A stretch of 64,000 nucleotides of DNA from Kitasatospora purpeofusca (GTDB lineage Bacteria; Actinomycetota; Actinomycetes; Streptomycetales; Streptomycetaceae). Below the pieces are notes generated by a model. That model ran no database searches. It saw only the letters and a list, made by a program, of their open reading frames with translations, and was not told the DNA's origin. A program made the position numbers and the translations under genes. Each line of letters opens with the position of its first letter. The stretch's first letter is position 1. Of this stretch, positions 1 through 8,347 are shown one piece after another. The DNA lies in the NCBI RefSeq assembly GCF_000718025.1, contig NZ_JODS01000022.1:62001-126000 (forward strand). The letters run 5' to 3'.

Positions 1-817
1 GGGTCGGCAGGGCGACCCTGGTGGCGCCGCCGACGGTCAGGTTGGCGATCACCGTCACCGTCAGCACCGCGCGCAGCAGCGGCGACTCCCGCAGCAGGGC
101 ACGGAAGTTCCGCGGTACGGAGGCCCGTTCGGAGATCGGGCGGGGCGGTGCGACCGTGCTGCCGCGGCCGATCAGCAGCAGCGTCGCCGCCGACACGGCG
201 AAGGTCGCCGCGTCCAGGCCCAGGGCTACGGCCGGGTTCAGCCAGGCGACCAGGGGGCCGGCGGCGGCCGGGCCGAGCAGGCCGGCGCCGAAGGTCACGG
301 TGCTGTTGAGCGCGTTGCCCGCGTGCAGGTCCTCGGCGGGCAGCAGGGTCGGGGTGATCGCCCAGGCGGCGGGCAGGAACACGCCCGCCCCGAGGCCGAC
401 CAGCAGCGCGAGCGTGCCGATCAGCCAGTAGTTCGCCGAGCCTGCGGCGGCGGTCGCGCACAGTCCGGCGGTGGCGAGCAGTCGGCCGAGGTCGGCGGTC
501 ATCATCACCCGCCAGGCGCCGAACCGGTCGGCGAACATCCCGCCGAGCGGGGTGGCGGCCAGCCGTCCCGCGCCGTAGGCGGCGACCACCAGGCTCAGCT
601 GGCGGGCGCCGCCGCCGAGGGACTGGACCAGCAGCGGCAGGGCGACCACCTGGAACGCGTTGCCGAACTCCGAGGTGCCCTGGCCGATCACCAGCAGGCG
701 GTAGCCGCGCGAGCGCAGCGGCGCGAGGCCGATGCGGGGGCGGAAGCGCAGCAGTCCGCCCGGCTTCGGGCCGCTGTCGGTGCCCGTGCTGCCGCCCGTG
801 CCCGTGCCGCTACTCAT
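1..817 (-). CDS. MFS exporter, 3' end cut off by the window edge
   Basis: Reading the minus strand from ATG 817 gives a protein starting MSSGTGTGGS, followed by alternating hydrophobic helices typical of a 12-TM major facilitator. An MFS loop-2-like stretch (FADRFGAWR) follows the second helix. About 272 codons are visible and the frame is still open at base 1, so the C-terminal half lies outside the window. The ATG overlaps the last 8 bases of the upstream P450, which points to translational coupling in one operon. Position at the end of the RiPP locus suggests export of, or self-protection from, the peptide product; that role is inference. Confidence 0.85.
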   Translation of the reverse strand, partial: MSSGTGTGGSTGTDSGPKPGGLLRFRPRIGLAPLRSRGYRLLVIGQGTSEFGNAFQVVALPLLVQSLGGGARQLSLVVAAYGAGRLAATPLGGMFADRFGAWRVMMTADLGRLLATAGLCATAAAGSANYWLIGTLALLVGLGAGVFLPAAWAITPTLLPAEDLHAGNALNSTVTFGAGLLGPAAAGPLVAWLNPAVALGLDAATFAVSAATLLLIGRGSTVAPPRPISERASVPRNFRALLRESPLLRAVLTVTVIANLTVGGATRVALPT

Positions 818-2009
818 CGAGCGAGACCGGGAGCGACTCCAGACCACGCAGCATGATCGTGTTGCGCCACGGCAGGGTTTCCTCCTCGGCGGCCAGCTCG
901 ATCCGGCCGAAGCGTTCCAGCAGGCCGGTCAGCGCCACCTCGCTCTCCAGCTTGCCGAGGAAGGAGCCGAGGCAGCGGTGCAGGCCCTGTCCGAAGGCGA
1001 GGTGGCCAGGGTCGTTCCGGTCCAGGATCAGCCGGTCCGGGTCGGTGAAGCGGGCCGGGTCGCGGTTGGCCGCGCCGAGCGAGAGCAGGACCAGCTCGTC
1101 CGCCGGGATCTCCACGTCGTCGACCGTCACCTCGGCGTTGGTGAACCGCATGGTGGCCATGCTGACCGGGGACTCGTAGCGCAGGAACTCGTCGATCGCG
1201 ACCGGCATCGCCGCCGGGTCGGCGCGCAGCAGGGCCAGTTGGTCCGGGTGGTGGAGCAGGGCCAGGGTGGCGGTGCCGAGCAGGTTGACGGTGGTCTCGT
1301 GGCCGCCGATCAGCAGCAGGAAGACCATCGAGAACACCTCCTTCTCGGTGAGTTCACCGGCGTCGCAGGCCTGCACCAGGTCGGTGAGGATGTCGGTGCG
1401 CGGGGCCGCGCGCCGGGCGGTCATCAACTCCCGCAGGTAGTCGTTCAGTTCGCCGGTGGCCTGGTCGAAGGTCATCTCGCCGCCCTGGGTCAGGATCGCC
1501 GTCGACCAGGTGCGGAAGGACTGCATGTCCTCCGGGGGGAAGCCCAGCAGCTCGCAGATGACCATGATCGGCAGCGGGAAGGCGAAGTCCGTCACCAGGT
1601 CGGCCGTCCCCCGTCCGCGCAGCCCGTCCAGCAGACCGCCGGAGATGCGCTCGACCATCGGCCGCATCAGGTCCACCCGGCGGCGGGTGAAGACGCCCTG
1701 GATCAGCCGGCGCAGCCGGGTGTGGTCCGGCGGGTCGCTGTTGAGCATGTGGACGACGTCCGAGCCGAGGGTCAGACCGGCGCCCCGTCCGCTGGCGATG
1801 GCCTGGCTGCGGCGGACGTCCTGCCCGAACCGCGGGTCCATCAGCGCGGCCCGGACGTCCTCGTACCGGGTCACCAGGTAGACCGGCAGGCCCTCGCCGA
1901 ACTCCACCACGGAGACCGCTCCGGCCTCGCGGATCCGGGCGAGCGTGGGGTAGGGGTCGCGGATGAACGCGGACATCCGCGCGGCGGCGTCGTCGACCGC
2001 GGTGCTCAT
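810..2009 (-). CDS. Cytochrome P450 of the RiPP locus
   Basis: A 399-residue bacterial class I P450. The I-helix oxygen-activating motif GGHETT, the K-helix ExxR (EFLRYESP) and the heme-thiolate loop FGQGLHRCLG are all intact, so a normal monooxygenase is expected. The ATG follows a GAGGAGA ribosome site. It lies between the DUF5825-like gene and the MFS gene, so it most likely oxidises the modified peptide or a related small molecule. No ferredoxin gene is next to it, so electrons must come from elsewhere in the genome. Substrate unknown. Confidence 0.92.
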   Translation of the reverse strand: MSTAVDDAAARMSAFIRDPYPTLARIREAGAVSVVEFGEGLPVYLVTRYEDVRAALMDPRFGQDVRRSQAIASGRGAGLTLGSDVVHMLNSDPPDHTRLRRLIQGVFTRRRVDLMRPMVERISGGLLDGLRGRGTADLVTDFAFPLPIMVICELLGFPPEDMQSFRTWSTAILTQGGEMTFDQATGELNDYLRELMTARRAAPRTDILTDLVQACDAGELTEKEVFSMVFLLLIGGHETTVNLLGTATLALLHHPDQLALLRADPAAMPVAIDEFLRYESPVSMATMRFTNAEVTVDDVEIPADELVLLSLGAANRDPARFTDPDRLILDRNDPGHLAFGQGLHRCLGSFLGKLESEVALTGLLERFGRIELAAEEETLPWRNTIMLRGLESLPVSLDE

Positions 2010-2073
2010 GCTTCTCTCCTCGAACGGGTCGGACGGGTCGGACAGGCCGGACGGGTCGGACAGGCCGGACTGC
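2010..2073. repeat. Short tandem repeat in the gap before the P450 gene
   Basis: Between the DUF5825-like stop and the P450 start, bases about 2024-2070 consist of repeated GGACGGGTC and GGACAGGCC units. Similar short repeats occur at several other gene junctions of this cluster. No coding potential or regulatory motif is clear. Confidence 0.6.
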
Positions 2074-2751
2074 TCAGACGGTCAGGGACGGGAACGGCCA
2101 GCGGCGCACCCGCATGGGCAGGAACCAGGCCCGCCCGGCCTGTTCGGCGATCAGGCCGGCCTCGGCGAAGTCCCGGTGGACGGCCTCCGGCAGCAGGCCG
2201 ACCTCCACGCCGTCGGCCAGCGCGTCCAGTTGGGCCAGGTGACCGGGCTCGTCGACGGTGAACAGCTCCAGCGTCCCGAAGCGGCGGTCCCGCACCTCGA
2301 CGAAGCCGGGGCCGCGCCGGTAGACGCACTTGCTCGGGAAGTAGCTCGCGCGCCAGTCGGCGGCCACCTCGGCCGCCGCGCCGCCGGTCAACTCCTCGGG
2401 CGGGTAGAGATGGTGGAACCGCCGCTGCTCGACGCAGCCGTCGGTGCAGACCGCGTGCCAGAGCGCGGCCAGCCCCTGCCCGGTCGCCTCGCGCAGCAGC
2501 ATCAGGGCCCGGGCCGAGGCCGCCGGCGCGTCGGCGCACAGCCGCACCGGCTCGGTCAGCCGCAGGCAGCGGACGCCGGCCCGGTGCAGCTCGGTGATCT
2601 CCTCCCCCGCCGGTCCGGTCAGGGTCCGGCGGCCGAGCCCGATGCCCGGCAACTCCCTGACGGCGGGGTCGTAGTCGAGCCAGAGCTCGGCCTCCGGGCC
2701 GGCCGCCTGCCAGGCCGCGGCGTCGGTCCGCTCAGCCGATCGGGACGGCAT
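2074..2751 (-). CDS. DUF5825-like RiPP-associated protein
   Basis: A 225-residue soluble protein that I recognise as resembling the DUF5825 group, commonly found beside radical SAM RiPP C-methyltransferases in Streptomyces; function not established. A Cys and His cluster (HAVCTDGCVEQRRFHHLYPPEE, shown here with its flanks shortened in meaning: Cys-4x-Cys then HH) sits mid-protein and could bind metal or substrate. The start is well placed: AGGAGGTG lies just upstream of ATG 2751, and the gene overlaps the radical SAM gene by 20 bases, so the two are translated together. A recognition or partner protein for the radical SAM enzyme is a reasonable guess, not shown by the sequence. Confidence 0.75.
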   Translation of the reverse strand: MPSRSAERTDAAAWQAAGPEAELWLDYDPAVRELPGIGLGRRTLTGPAGEEITELHRAGVRCLRLTEPVRLCADAPAASARALMLLREATGQGLAALWHAVCTDGCVEQRRFHHLYPPEELTGGAAAEVAADWRASYFPSKCVYRRGPGFVEVRDRRFGTLELFTVDEPGHLAQLDALADGVEVGLLPEAVHRDFAEAGLIAEQAGRAWFLPMRVRRWPFPSLTV

Positions 2752-4681
2752 CCAGCACCTCCTCGGTCTCGGTCCCGGCGCCAGGACCGCCAGGACGGGC
2801 GGGACGGGCGGGACGGGCGGCGGCGGGGCCGTGCCGGTGCCGCATCCGCATCAGCACCTGGTTGTCGGACTCGACTGCGACCTGGAGGTAGCTGTCCCCG
2901 TCGTGGAACAGCAGGCCCAGCGCGGTGAACCGCTCCAGCACCGGTTCGACCGCCGCCGCGCCGCCGGGGAGCTTCGAGGCCAGCGCGGCGGGCGAACGGG
3001 GCTGCCCCAGCAGCCGGAAGGCGGCGATCTCCACCGGATCGGTCAGCTCGACCACCCGCCAGTCGTAGCCGGGCCGGGTGTTGACGAGCACGATCCGCCC
3101 GCCCGCCTCCCGGTAGGTGAGCCGGCTGTCGGGGAACCGGGCGAGCCAGGTGTCCACCGCCTCGCCCAGCCGCTCCGCGACCGCGCCGCCGATCCCGCGC
3201 GGCGGTGCGGTGAACACATAGGCCAGTTCGGCGAGTTCGCTCTCCGGCAGCCGGTAGGTCGCGCGGTACTGGAAGGCCGGCCTGGTGATCGCGAAGCCCA
3301 GTTCGGGGCGGTCGAAGTACGGGCTGAAGCGCTCGATCGCGATCCGCCCCGCACCGGTCGGCGGGTCCAGGTGGTGCAGCACGGGCAGTTGGCGGATCAC
3401 CGACTCGTAGTCGTCCGGCTGCTCGCCGGGGAAGCCGTAGAGGTAGTTCCAGGTGACCGAGACGCCCGCGCTCTGCGCGTCCCGCAGCGCGCGCACGTTC
3501 TGGCAGCCCGTCACCCCCTTGTCCATGATCCGCAGGACCCGGGTGCTCAGGTTCTCGATGCCGGGCTGCACCTGGGCCGCACCGGAGTCGCCGAGCAGCT
3601 GGAACTGGTGGCGGCGCAGATTGGCCTTGATCTCGAAGTGCAGCCGGAGGTCGACCGGGAGTTCGGCCAGGGACTTCAGGACGGTGTCGAAGTAACCCAT
3701 GTCCAGGATGTTGTCGACCACGTAGACGTCCAGCAGCTGGTGGCGCTCCGCGAGGGTGAGCACCTCGGCGAGGAAGTCCGCCGGCGGCTTGGAGCGGAAC
3801 TCCATCGAGGAGCCGTTGAGACCGCAGAAGGTGCAGTGGTGCTTCTCCCCCCACCAGCAGCCCCGGGAGCCTTCGAGCACGAGCTTGGGGTCGACCCAGC
3901 CGGCCGCGACGGAGGCGTCCAGCCGCTCGTAGAAGCCGTCGTAGCGGGGGGTCAGGATCGCCGCGGGCGGCAGCGGGCGCCTGGACATCTCGTTGGCCGT
4001 CGACTTCCCGGACCCGTCCCGCCAGCACAGCCCGGGGACGTCCGCGAGGTCCCCGCCCGCCAGCAGCGCCGGGAAGGCCGCCTCGCCCTCGCCGCGCACC
4101 ACGTAGTCCAGGAAGGGGAAGTTGCGGTGCAGCGCCGCGCCCTGCGGGCCGTCGCAGTTCGCGCCGCCGAACACCGTGCGCACCTGCGGGCAGCGCTGCT
4201 TGAGCAGCCGGGCGGCGGCGAGGCTCGCCGTGTTCTGCTGGAAGGTGGTGGTGAAGCCGACCAGGTCCGGCGGGTCGGCGGCGATCTCCTCGACCAGTCG
4301 GGCGATGAACACGGGGGCGAGCGCGCGGGTGGCCCGGGTGAGGGCCATCTCCTGCTCGCTCGCGCCGTTGGTGGCCAGGTACTCGAAGTACCGCTCGGCG
4401 TCGGCGGATTCGGCGAAGCCCGGGGCGGGCTCGTCCTCGCCGTACAGCGCGCCGGCGAAGGCCCAGTCGCCGGCGCCCTGGAAGTAGGACTTCTCGGAGA
4501 AGTACTCGTAGTCGTCCACGCCGAATCCGGCGGTCTCGGCCGCCCAGTCCACGAAGTCCAGGTTGGCGTAGCGCACTTCGACCTCGTGGCCGGCGCGGGC
4601 GGCGGCGGTGTGCAGGATCCCGAGCGCCAGCGACGGCACGTCGATCGCACCCCAGGGCATGTGCAGCAGGACGATACGCAT
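2732..4681 (-). CDS. RiPP-maturation radical SAM C-methyltransferase
   Basis: About 649 residues. The N-terminal 220 residues look like a degenerate cobalamin-binding Rossmann domain (GGANCDG is visible, no classical DxHxxG). The radical SAM cluster motif follows at about 270-290: SRGCWWGEKHHCTFCGLNG, a Cx7CxxC spacing in place of the usual Cx3Cx2C. That spacing is characteristic of the RiPP maturation radical SAM protein 1 family (TIGR03975-like). The C-terminal tail is Ala/Pro/Arg-rich and repetitive. ATG 4681 (MRIVLLHMPWG) is preferred because a weak AAGTGG lies before it; GTG 4690 is an alternative. Expected role: C-methylation or related radical chemistry on the 52-residue peptide encoded just upstream. 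Confidence 0.88.
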   Translation of the reverse strand: MRIVLLHMPWGAIDVPSLALGILHTAAARAGHEVEVRYANLDFVDWAAETAGFGVDDYEYFSEKSYFQGAGDWAFAGALYGEDEPAPGFAESADAERYFEYLATNGASEQEMALTRATRALAPVFIARLVEEIAADPPDLVGFTTTFQQNTASLAAARLLKQRCPQVRTVFGGANCDGPQGAALHRNFPFLDYVVRGEGEAAFPALLAGGDLADVPGLCWRDGSGKSTANEMSRRPLPPAAILTPRYDGFYERLDASVAAGWVDPKLVLEGSRGCWWGEKHHCTFCGLNGSSMEFRSKPPADFLAEVLTLAERHQLLDVYVVDNILDMGYFDTVLKSLAELPVDLRLHFEIKANLRRHQFQLLGDSGAAQVQPGIENLSTRVLRIMDKGVTGCQNVRALRDAQSAGVSVTWNYLYGFPGEQPDDYESVIRQLPVLHHLDPPTGAGRIAIERFSPYFDRPELGFAITRPAFQYRATYRLPESELAELAYVFTAPPRGIGGAVAERLGEAVDTWLARFPDSRLTYREAGGRIVLVNTRPGYDWRVVELTDPVEIAAFRLLGQPRSPAALASKLPGGAAAVEPVLERFTALGLLFHDGDSYLQVAVESDNQVLMRMRHRHGPAAARPARPARPGGPGAGTETEEVLDAVPIG

Positions 4682-4799
4682 GATGGCCACTTCTGTCGTG
4701 CGCGGGCGGTGGACTCGGGCGGTGGCAAATAGGCTGTGGGCAGGGGCGGTGCGCGGAGTGTCGCTCCGGAGCGCCGAGGCGCCCCGGAGCGACCGGGAA

Positions 4800-4958
4800 T
4801 CACTTCTTGGACTCCGGCTTCGGCTTCGGCTGCCCCTTGAGGGCGGGCGCGACCGGTGCGGCCTTGGTGATGTCGAGCGCGAAGTTCTGGACGATCACCG
4901 CGCCACGGTCACGCTCCGGGGTACCGATCGGGTCGTTCTGGATGCTGCGACGCTTCAT
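4800..4958 (-). CDS. Candidate RiPP precursor peptide, 52 residues
   Basis: A small gene with an excellent AAGGAGGTGA ribosome site 7 bases before ATG 4958. The peptide begins MKRRSIQNDPIGTPERD, has a hydrophobic middle (GAVIVQNFALDIT, residues 19-31), then an Ala/Pro stretch (KAAPVAPALKG) and a Lys/Pro tail ending KPKPESKK. It has no Cys and only two Ser and two Thr, so lanthipeptide or thiazole chemistry is unlikely. C-methylation of Val, Ile, Leu, Pro, Ala or Gln carbons would be possible. Its ATG overlaps the TGA of the S9 peptidase (ATGA), and the radical SAM gene follows 118 bases later. Function as precursor is inferred from size, position and coupling; leader/core boundary unknown. 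Confidence 0.75.
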   Translation of the reverse strand: MKRRSIQNDPIGTPERDRGAVIVQNFALDITKAAPVAPALKGQPKPKPESKK

Positions 4959-6811
4959 GGCTGTTCACCTCCTTCCATCGGCTGGGCGGTTCCCCCGGGG
5001 CGGTCGCCCCGAGGTGGTCGGTGGGGTGGTGCGGGTGGTGTCGGCCAGGCCTGTCCGGCGAACCGGACCATCGCGGCCAGCACCGACCGGTGGTCGGCGG
5101 TCCGGCGGCTGTAGTGGCCGCCGTCCACCCGGAGCAGTTCGTGCGGCACCGCCAGCCGGCGCAGGTCCGCGGCGTACCGGGCCACCTGCTCGGGCGGGCA
5201 CCGCTCGTCGTCCCGCGAGACGACCAGCAGCACCGGCGAACGGACCCGGTGCACGTACGACCGCGGGTCGGCCGCGCGGTAGCGCTCGGGCACCTCCTCG
5301 GGGCTGCCGCCGAAGAGCTGCCGGTCGAGCGCGCGCAGGGCCGGGGTGGTGCCGCGGTAGGTGGCGGGGTAGTCCGCGATCGGCTGGGCGGCCATGCCGA
5401 GCGACCACAGGTCCGGCTGGACGCCCATCGCCAGCAGGGTCAGATAGCCGCCCCAGGAGAACCCGCAGAGGCCGGTGCGGTCCGCGAGCGCCGTGCCGTC
5501 GGCGACCAGCTCGGCGCGGACGGCGGCGAGGTCCTCGATCTGCGCCAGCCCGACCCGGTAGTCGTACTCGTGCTGCCAGCGGGTGCCGTAACCGGTGGAG
5601 CCGCGGTAGTTGGTGCGCACCACCGCGTAGCCGTGGCCGACCAGGATGTTCACCCTGGGGTCGTAGGAGTCCCGGTCGTGGGTGGCGGGGCCGCCGTGCA
5701 CCAGGAACAGCGTCGGCCACGGGCCCCGGCCGGGCGGGGTGCTGACGAAGCTGTGGATCCGTCCGTAGGGGCGGGGCGTCCAGCGGCGGCCGCGGGAGGT
5801 GCCGTCCAGGTCCAGGCCGGGGTGGTCCGGGTCGGGGCCCGATCGGACCGCCGCCCCCGTCCGCGCCTCCGTACCCGCCTCCGCCCGCTCCTCCGGGCGC
5901 AGCACCAGCGGGCGGGGCGGGGTGGACTCCCGGCTCCAGACGCAGTGCAGGGTGCCGTCCGGGGCGCAGGACAGGTCGTGGATGGTGCCGCCGGGTGTGC
6001 CGAGCTCCCGGACGACGGGCGACGGGTCGAGCTCGGCGAGCAGCAGTCGGCTCCGTCCGGCCCGCTCGTGCTGGATCAGCACCCCGCGCGGCCCCCGGTA
6101 CCAGCCGGCCGATATCTGGGCGTCGAAGGACAGGCCCGGGTAGCGGCGCAGCCCGGTGTCCGCGCGCCAGGTCGCGACGGTGTACCGCTCCTCCTCCTCG
6201 ACCACCAGCAGCAGTTCGGGGTCGTGGACGGCGAGCGGGTTGAACTCGATCGGCCAGAGCCGCAGTCCGCCGCCCCCGGCCGCACTGACGGCCGGGCCGC
6301 CGTCCGTCCGCCACAGGAGCACCGCGTCGTCCCCGTCGGGCCGCCCGCCGAGGGCGAGCAGCCGGCCGTCCGGCGACAGGTCGGCCAGGCTCAGGTACCC
6401 CGGCGCGGAACCGATCAGCCGTGCCTCGCCCGCGGGCGGTCCGACGTAGCAGTGCGAGGCCCCGTCGACGCCGACCGCCACCGCCGCGAGCGCGCCCGTC
6501 CGGTCGAAGGCGACGCCGTACGGGCGCCCGGCCGGCACCCCGTGCAGCGCCTCGCCGTCCGGCCCGCCGGCGAACGGCTCCCGCCGCCACCGGCCCCGCT
6601 CGTCGCTGTCGGCGTCGAACCACCAGATGGCGTCGCCGTCCGGCTCGATCTCGCTCAGGTGCACGCCGCCGGGCCGGTCGGTGACCACCCGTCGCCGGTC
6701 CGTTCCGAGGTCCCAGGCCACCGCCTGCCAGCGCTCCTCGACGAGCCGCGTCTCGACCGCTCGGCCCGCCGCGAGCGCGGCGAAGCCCGGGGACTGGAAC
6801 GCCTGTGTCAC
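4955..6811 (-). CDS. S9-family (prolyl oligopeptidase-like) serine peptidase
   Basis: A 618-residue protein with an N-terminal beta-propeller (to about residue 360) and a C-terminal alpha/beta-hydrolase domain. Nucleophile elbow is GFSWGGY, the Asp is in VSRDDERCP and the His in GGHYS, giving a complete Ser-Asp-His triad. GTG 6811 (MTQAFQSPGF) is chosen because GGAAGGGCGG precedes it; the frame stays open to 6985, but that extension reads through the apparent promoter. No signal peptide, so cytoplasmic. Prolyl oligopeptidases cut short peptides after Pro, and the precursor carries several Pro residues. Coupling by ATGA to the precursor gene suggests it removes the leader or trims the tail. 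Confidence 0.9.
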   Translation of the reverse strand: MTQAFQSPGFAALAAGRAVETRLVEERWQAVAWDLGTDRRRVVTDRPGGVHLSEIEPDGDAIWWFDADSDERGRWRREPFAGGPDGEALHGVPAGRPYGVAFDRTGALAAVAVGVDGASHCYVGPPAGEARLIGSAPGYLSLADLSPDGRLLALGGRPDGDDAVLLWRTDGGPAVSAAGGGGLRLWPIEFNPLAVHDPELLLVVEEEERYTVATWRADTGLRRYPGLSFDAQISAGWYRGPRGVLIQHERAGRSRLLLAELDPSPVVRELGTPGGTIHDLSCAPDGTLHCVWSRESTPPRPLVLRPEERAEAGTEARTGAAVRSGPDPDHPGLDLDGTSRGRRWTPRPYGRIHSFVSTPPGRGPWPTLFLVHGGPATHDRDSYDPRVNILVGHGYAVVRTNYRGSTGYGTRWQHEYDYRVGLAQIEDLAAVRAELVADGTALADRTGLCGFSWGGYLTLLAMGVQPDLWSLGMAAQPIADYPATYRGTTPALRALDRQLFGGSPEEVPERYRAADPRSYVHRVRSPVLLVVSRDDERCPPEQVARYAADLRRLAVPHELLRVDGGHYSRRTADHRSVLAAMVRFAGQAWPTPPAPPHRPPRGDRPGGTAQPMEGGEQP

Positions 6812-7005
6812 GGACCCGCCCTTCCGGCTCGATGGTGGGAAAAGGCTGCGCCGAACGTTCGAGGAACCAGCGAACTCCTGTGACACAAAGGTCACTTGTG
6901 GAGGAGCGCGGTCCACTCTAGGGGGGTGCTGCGGACTCGAACAGACCTCTCGCACGGTTGGCCGAAAGAAAATTGAAATGGACACCGCCCGACGGGAGGC
7001 ACCGT
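6812..7005 (-). promoter_or_regulatory. Promoter/operator region of the RiPP operon
   Basis: A 194-base gap before the peptidase gene. On the minus strand a -10-like TAGAGT (6920-6915) is preceded, 17 bases away, by a poor -35 TGTTCG. Downstream of the expected start site lies an inverted repeat GTGAC-6-GTCAC (6880-6895) and a palindrome GAACGTTC (6853-6860). These could be operators. The gap separates the RiPP genes from the PAPS genes. Confidence 0.4.
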
Positions 7006-8346
7006 CTAGAAGTCCCAGCCGTCCGCCTCCACCGCCACCGCGGCGACGACCGCACCGGCGGCCCGGAAGGCGTCGCCCGCCATCCCCGCGGCCAGCGTGG
7101 TGCCGTCCACCGGGTCGATCAGCAGGAACGCCCCGGTGCGCCGGGAGTCGGCGTAGGAGTCGAGGGCGAGCGGCTCGGCGGTGCGGACCCTGACCCGCCC
7201 GATGTCGTTGGCGACGAGGCTCCCCGGCTCCGGGTGCTGGGAGAGGTCGTCGAGTGTGAGCCGCGACGGGATGTCCTCGACGATCGCCTTCACGGTGCGG
7301 GTGGTGTGCTTGAGCAGGACCCGCTGGCCGACGGTGAGCGGGGTGTCGGCGACATGGCAGACGGTGGCCTCGACCGTCTTGGCGATCCGCGGCGGCCGCG
7401 GTCCGGCGGTGAGCATGTCGCCCCGGCCGACGTCGATCTCGTCGGCGAGCCGGACACTGAGCGAGGCGCCCGCCGCGACCGCGTCCGCCGCCTGTCCGAG
7501 CACGTCGAGCGCGGCGACGGTGGTGACCCGGCCGGAGGGCTGCACGGTCACCGCCTCGCCCACCCGGAGCCGCCCGCTGAGCAGTTGGCCCGCGTAGTAG
7601 CGCTCCCCCTGGTGCCGGATGACCATCTGGACCGGGAAGCGGGTGGCACCCTCGGCCGCGCCGTCCCCGACCTCCACCGACTCCAGGTGCTCCAGCACGG
7701 TGGGGCCGCCGTACCAGTCCATCCGCGCGGAGGGCTCGACCACGTTGTCCCCGGCCAGCGCGGAGATCGGGATCGCGGTGACCTCGGGGACGCCCAGCGC
7801 GGTGGCGTACGCCGTGAACTCCTCGGCGATCAGGGCGAAGACGGACTCCGCGTAGCCGACCAGGTCCATCTTGTTGACCGCGAGGACGACGTGCGGGACA
7901 CGCAGCAGCGCGGCGATGGCGGCGTGCCGGCGGGTCTGCTCGACGACGCCGTTGCGGGCGTCGACCAGGATGACCGTCAGTTCGGCGGTGGAGGCGCCGG
8001 TGACCATGTTGCGGGTGTACTGCACATGGCCCGGGGTGTCGGCGAGGATGAACCGGCGCCGGGGGGTGGCGAAGTAGCGGTAGGCGACGTCGATGGTGAT
8101 GCCCTGCTCCCGCTCGGCGCGCAGGCCGTCGGTGAGCAGCGCCAGGTCCGGCACGGCGGCGCCGCGCGCGCGGGAGGCGTGCTCGACGGCCTCCATCTGG
8201 TCGGCGAGCACGGACTTGGAGTCGTGCAGCAGTCGCCCGACGAGCGTGGACTTGCCGTCGTCGACGGAGCCGGCGGTGGCGAAGCGCAGCAGGGTGGTGG
8301 GCGACGGGCCGAACAGGCCCTCGGCGGCGGTGCGGTGGCTGCTCAT
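7006..8346 (-). CDS. cysN: Sulfate adenylyltransferase subunit 1 (GTPase)
   Basis: A 446-residue translation-factor-like GTPase. Signature motifs are GSVDDGKST (26-34), DTPGH (103-107) and NKMD (158-161), followed by two beta-barrel domains. With CysD it makes adenosine 5'-phosphosulfate from ATP and sulfate, driven by GTP hydrolysis. It starts one base after the cysD stop. It has no fused APS kinase domain; that activity is encoded separately by cysC. Its location inside a cluster with a sulfotransferase points to a pathway-dedicated PAPS supply rather than the assimilatory set, although no sulfite reductase or APS reductase is nearby to compare. Confidence 0.93.
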   Translation of the reverse strand: MSSHRTAAEGLFGPSPTTLLRFATAGSVDDGKSTLVGRLLHDSKSVLADQMEAVEHASRARGAAVPDLALLTDGLRAEREQGITIDVAYRYFATPRRRFILADTPGHVQYTRNMVTGASTAELTVILVDARNGVVEQTRRHAAIAALLRVPHVVLAVNKMDLVGYAESVFALIAEEFTAYATALGVPEVTAIPISALAGDNVVEPSARMDWYGGPTVLEHLESVEVGDGAAEGATRFPVQMVIRHQGERYYAGQLLSGRLRVGEAVTVQPSGRVTTVAALDVLGQAADAVAAGASLSVRLADEIDVGRGDMLTAGPRPPRIAKTVEATVCHVADTPLTVGQRVLLKHTTRTVKAIVEDIPSRLTLDDLSQHPEPGSLVANDIGRVRVRTAEPLALDSYADSRRTGAFLLIDPVDGTTLAAGMAGDAFRAAGAVVAAVAVEADGWDF

Positions 8347-8347
8347 C

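Noticed and set aside
732..2261. Long plus-strand open frame opposite the P450 gene
   Set aside because: GC-rich shadow of the P450; the translation is Arg/Gly/Gln low-complexity sequence without motifs. Many similar frames across the window were dropped for the same reason.
6812..6985. Extended N terminus of the S9 peptidase
   Set aside because: The extra 58 residues have no domain match and cover the promoter-like TAGAGT and inverted repeats; a ribosome site precedes GTG 6811.
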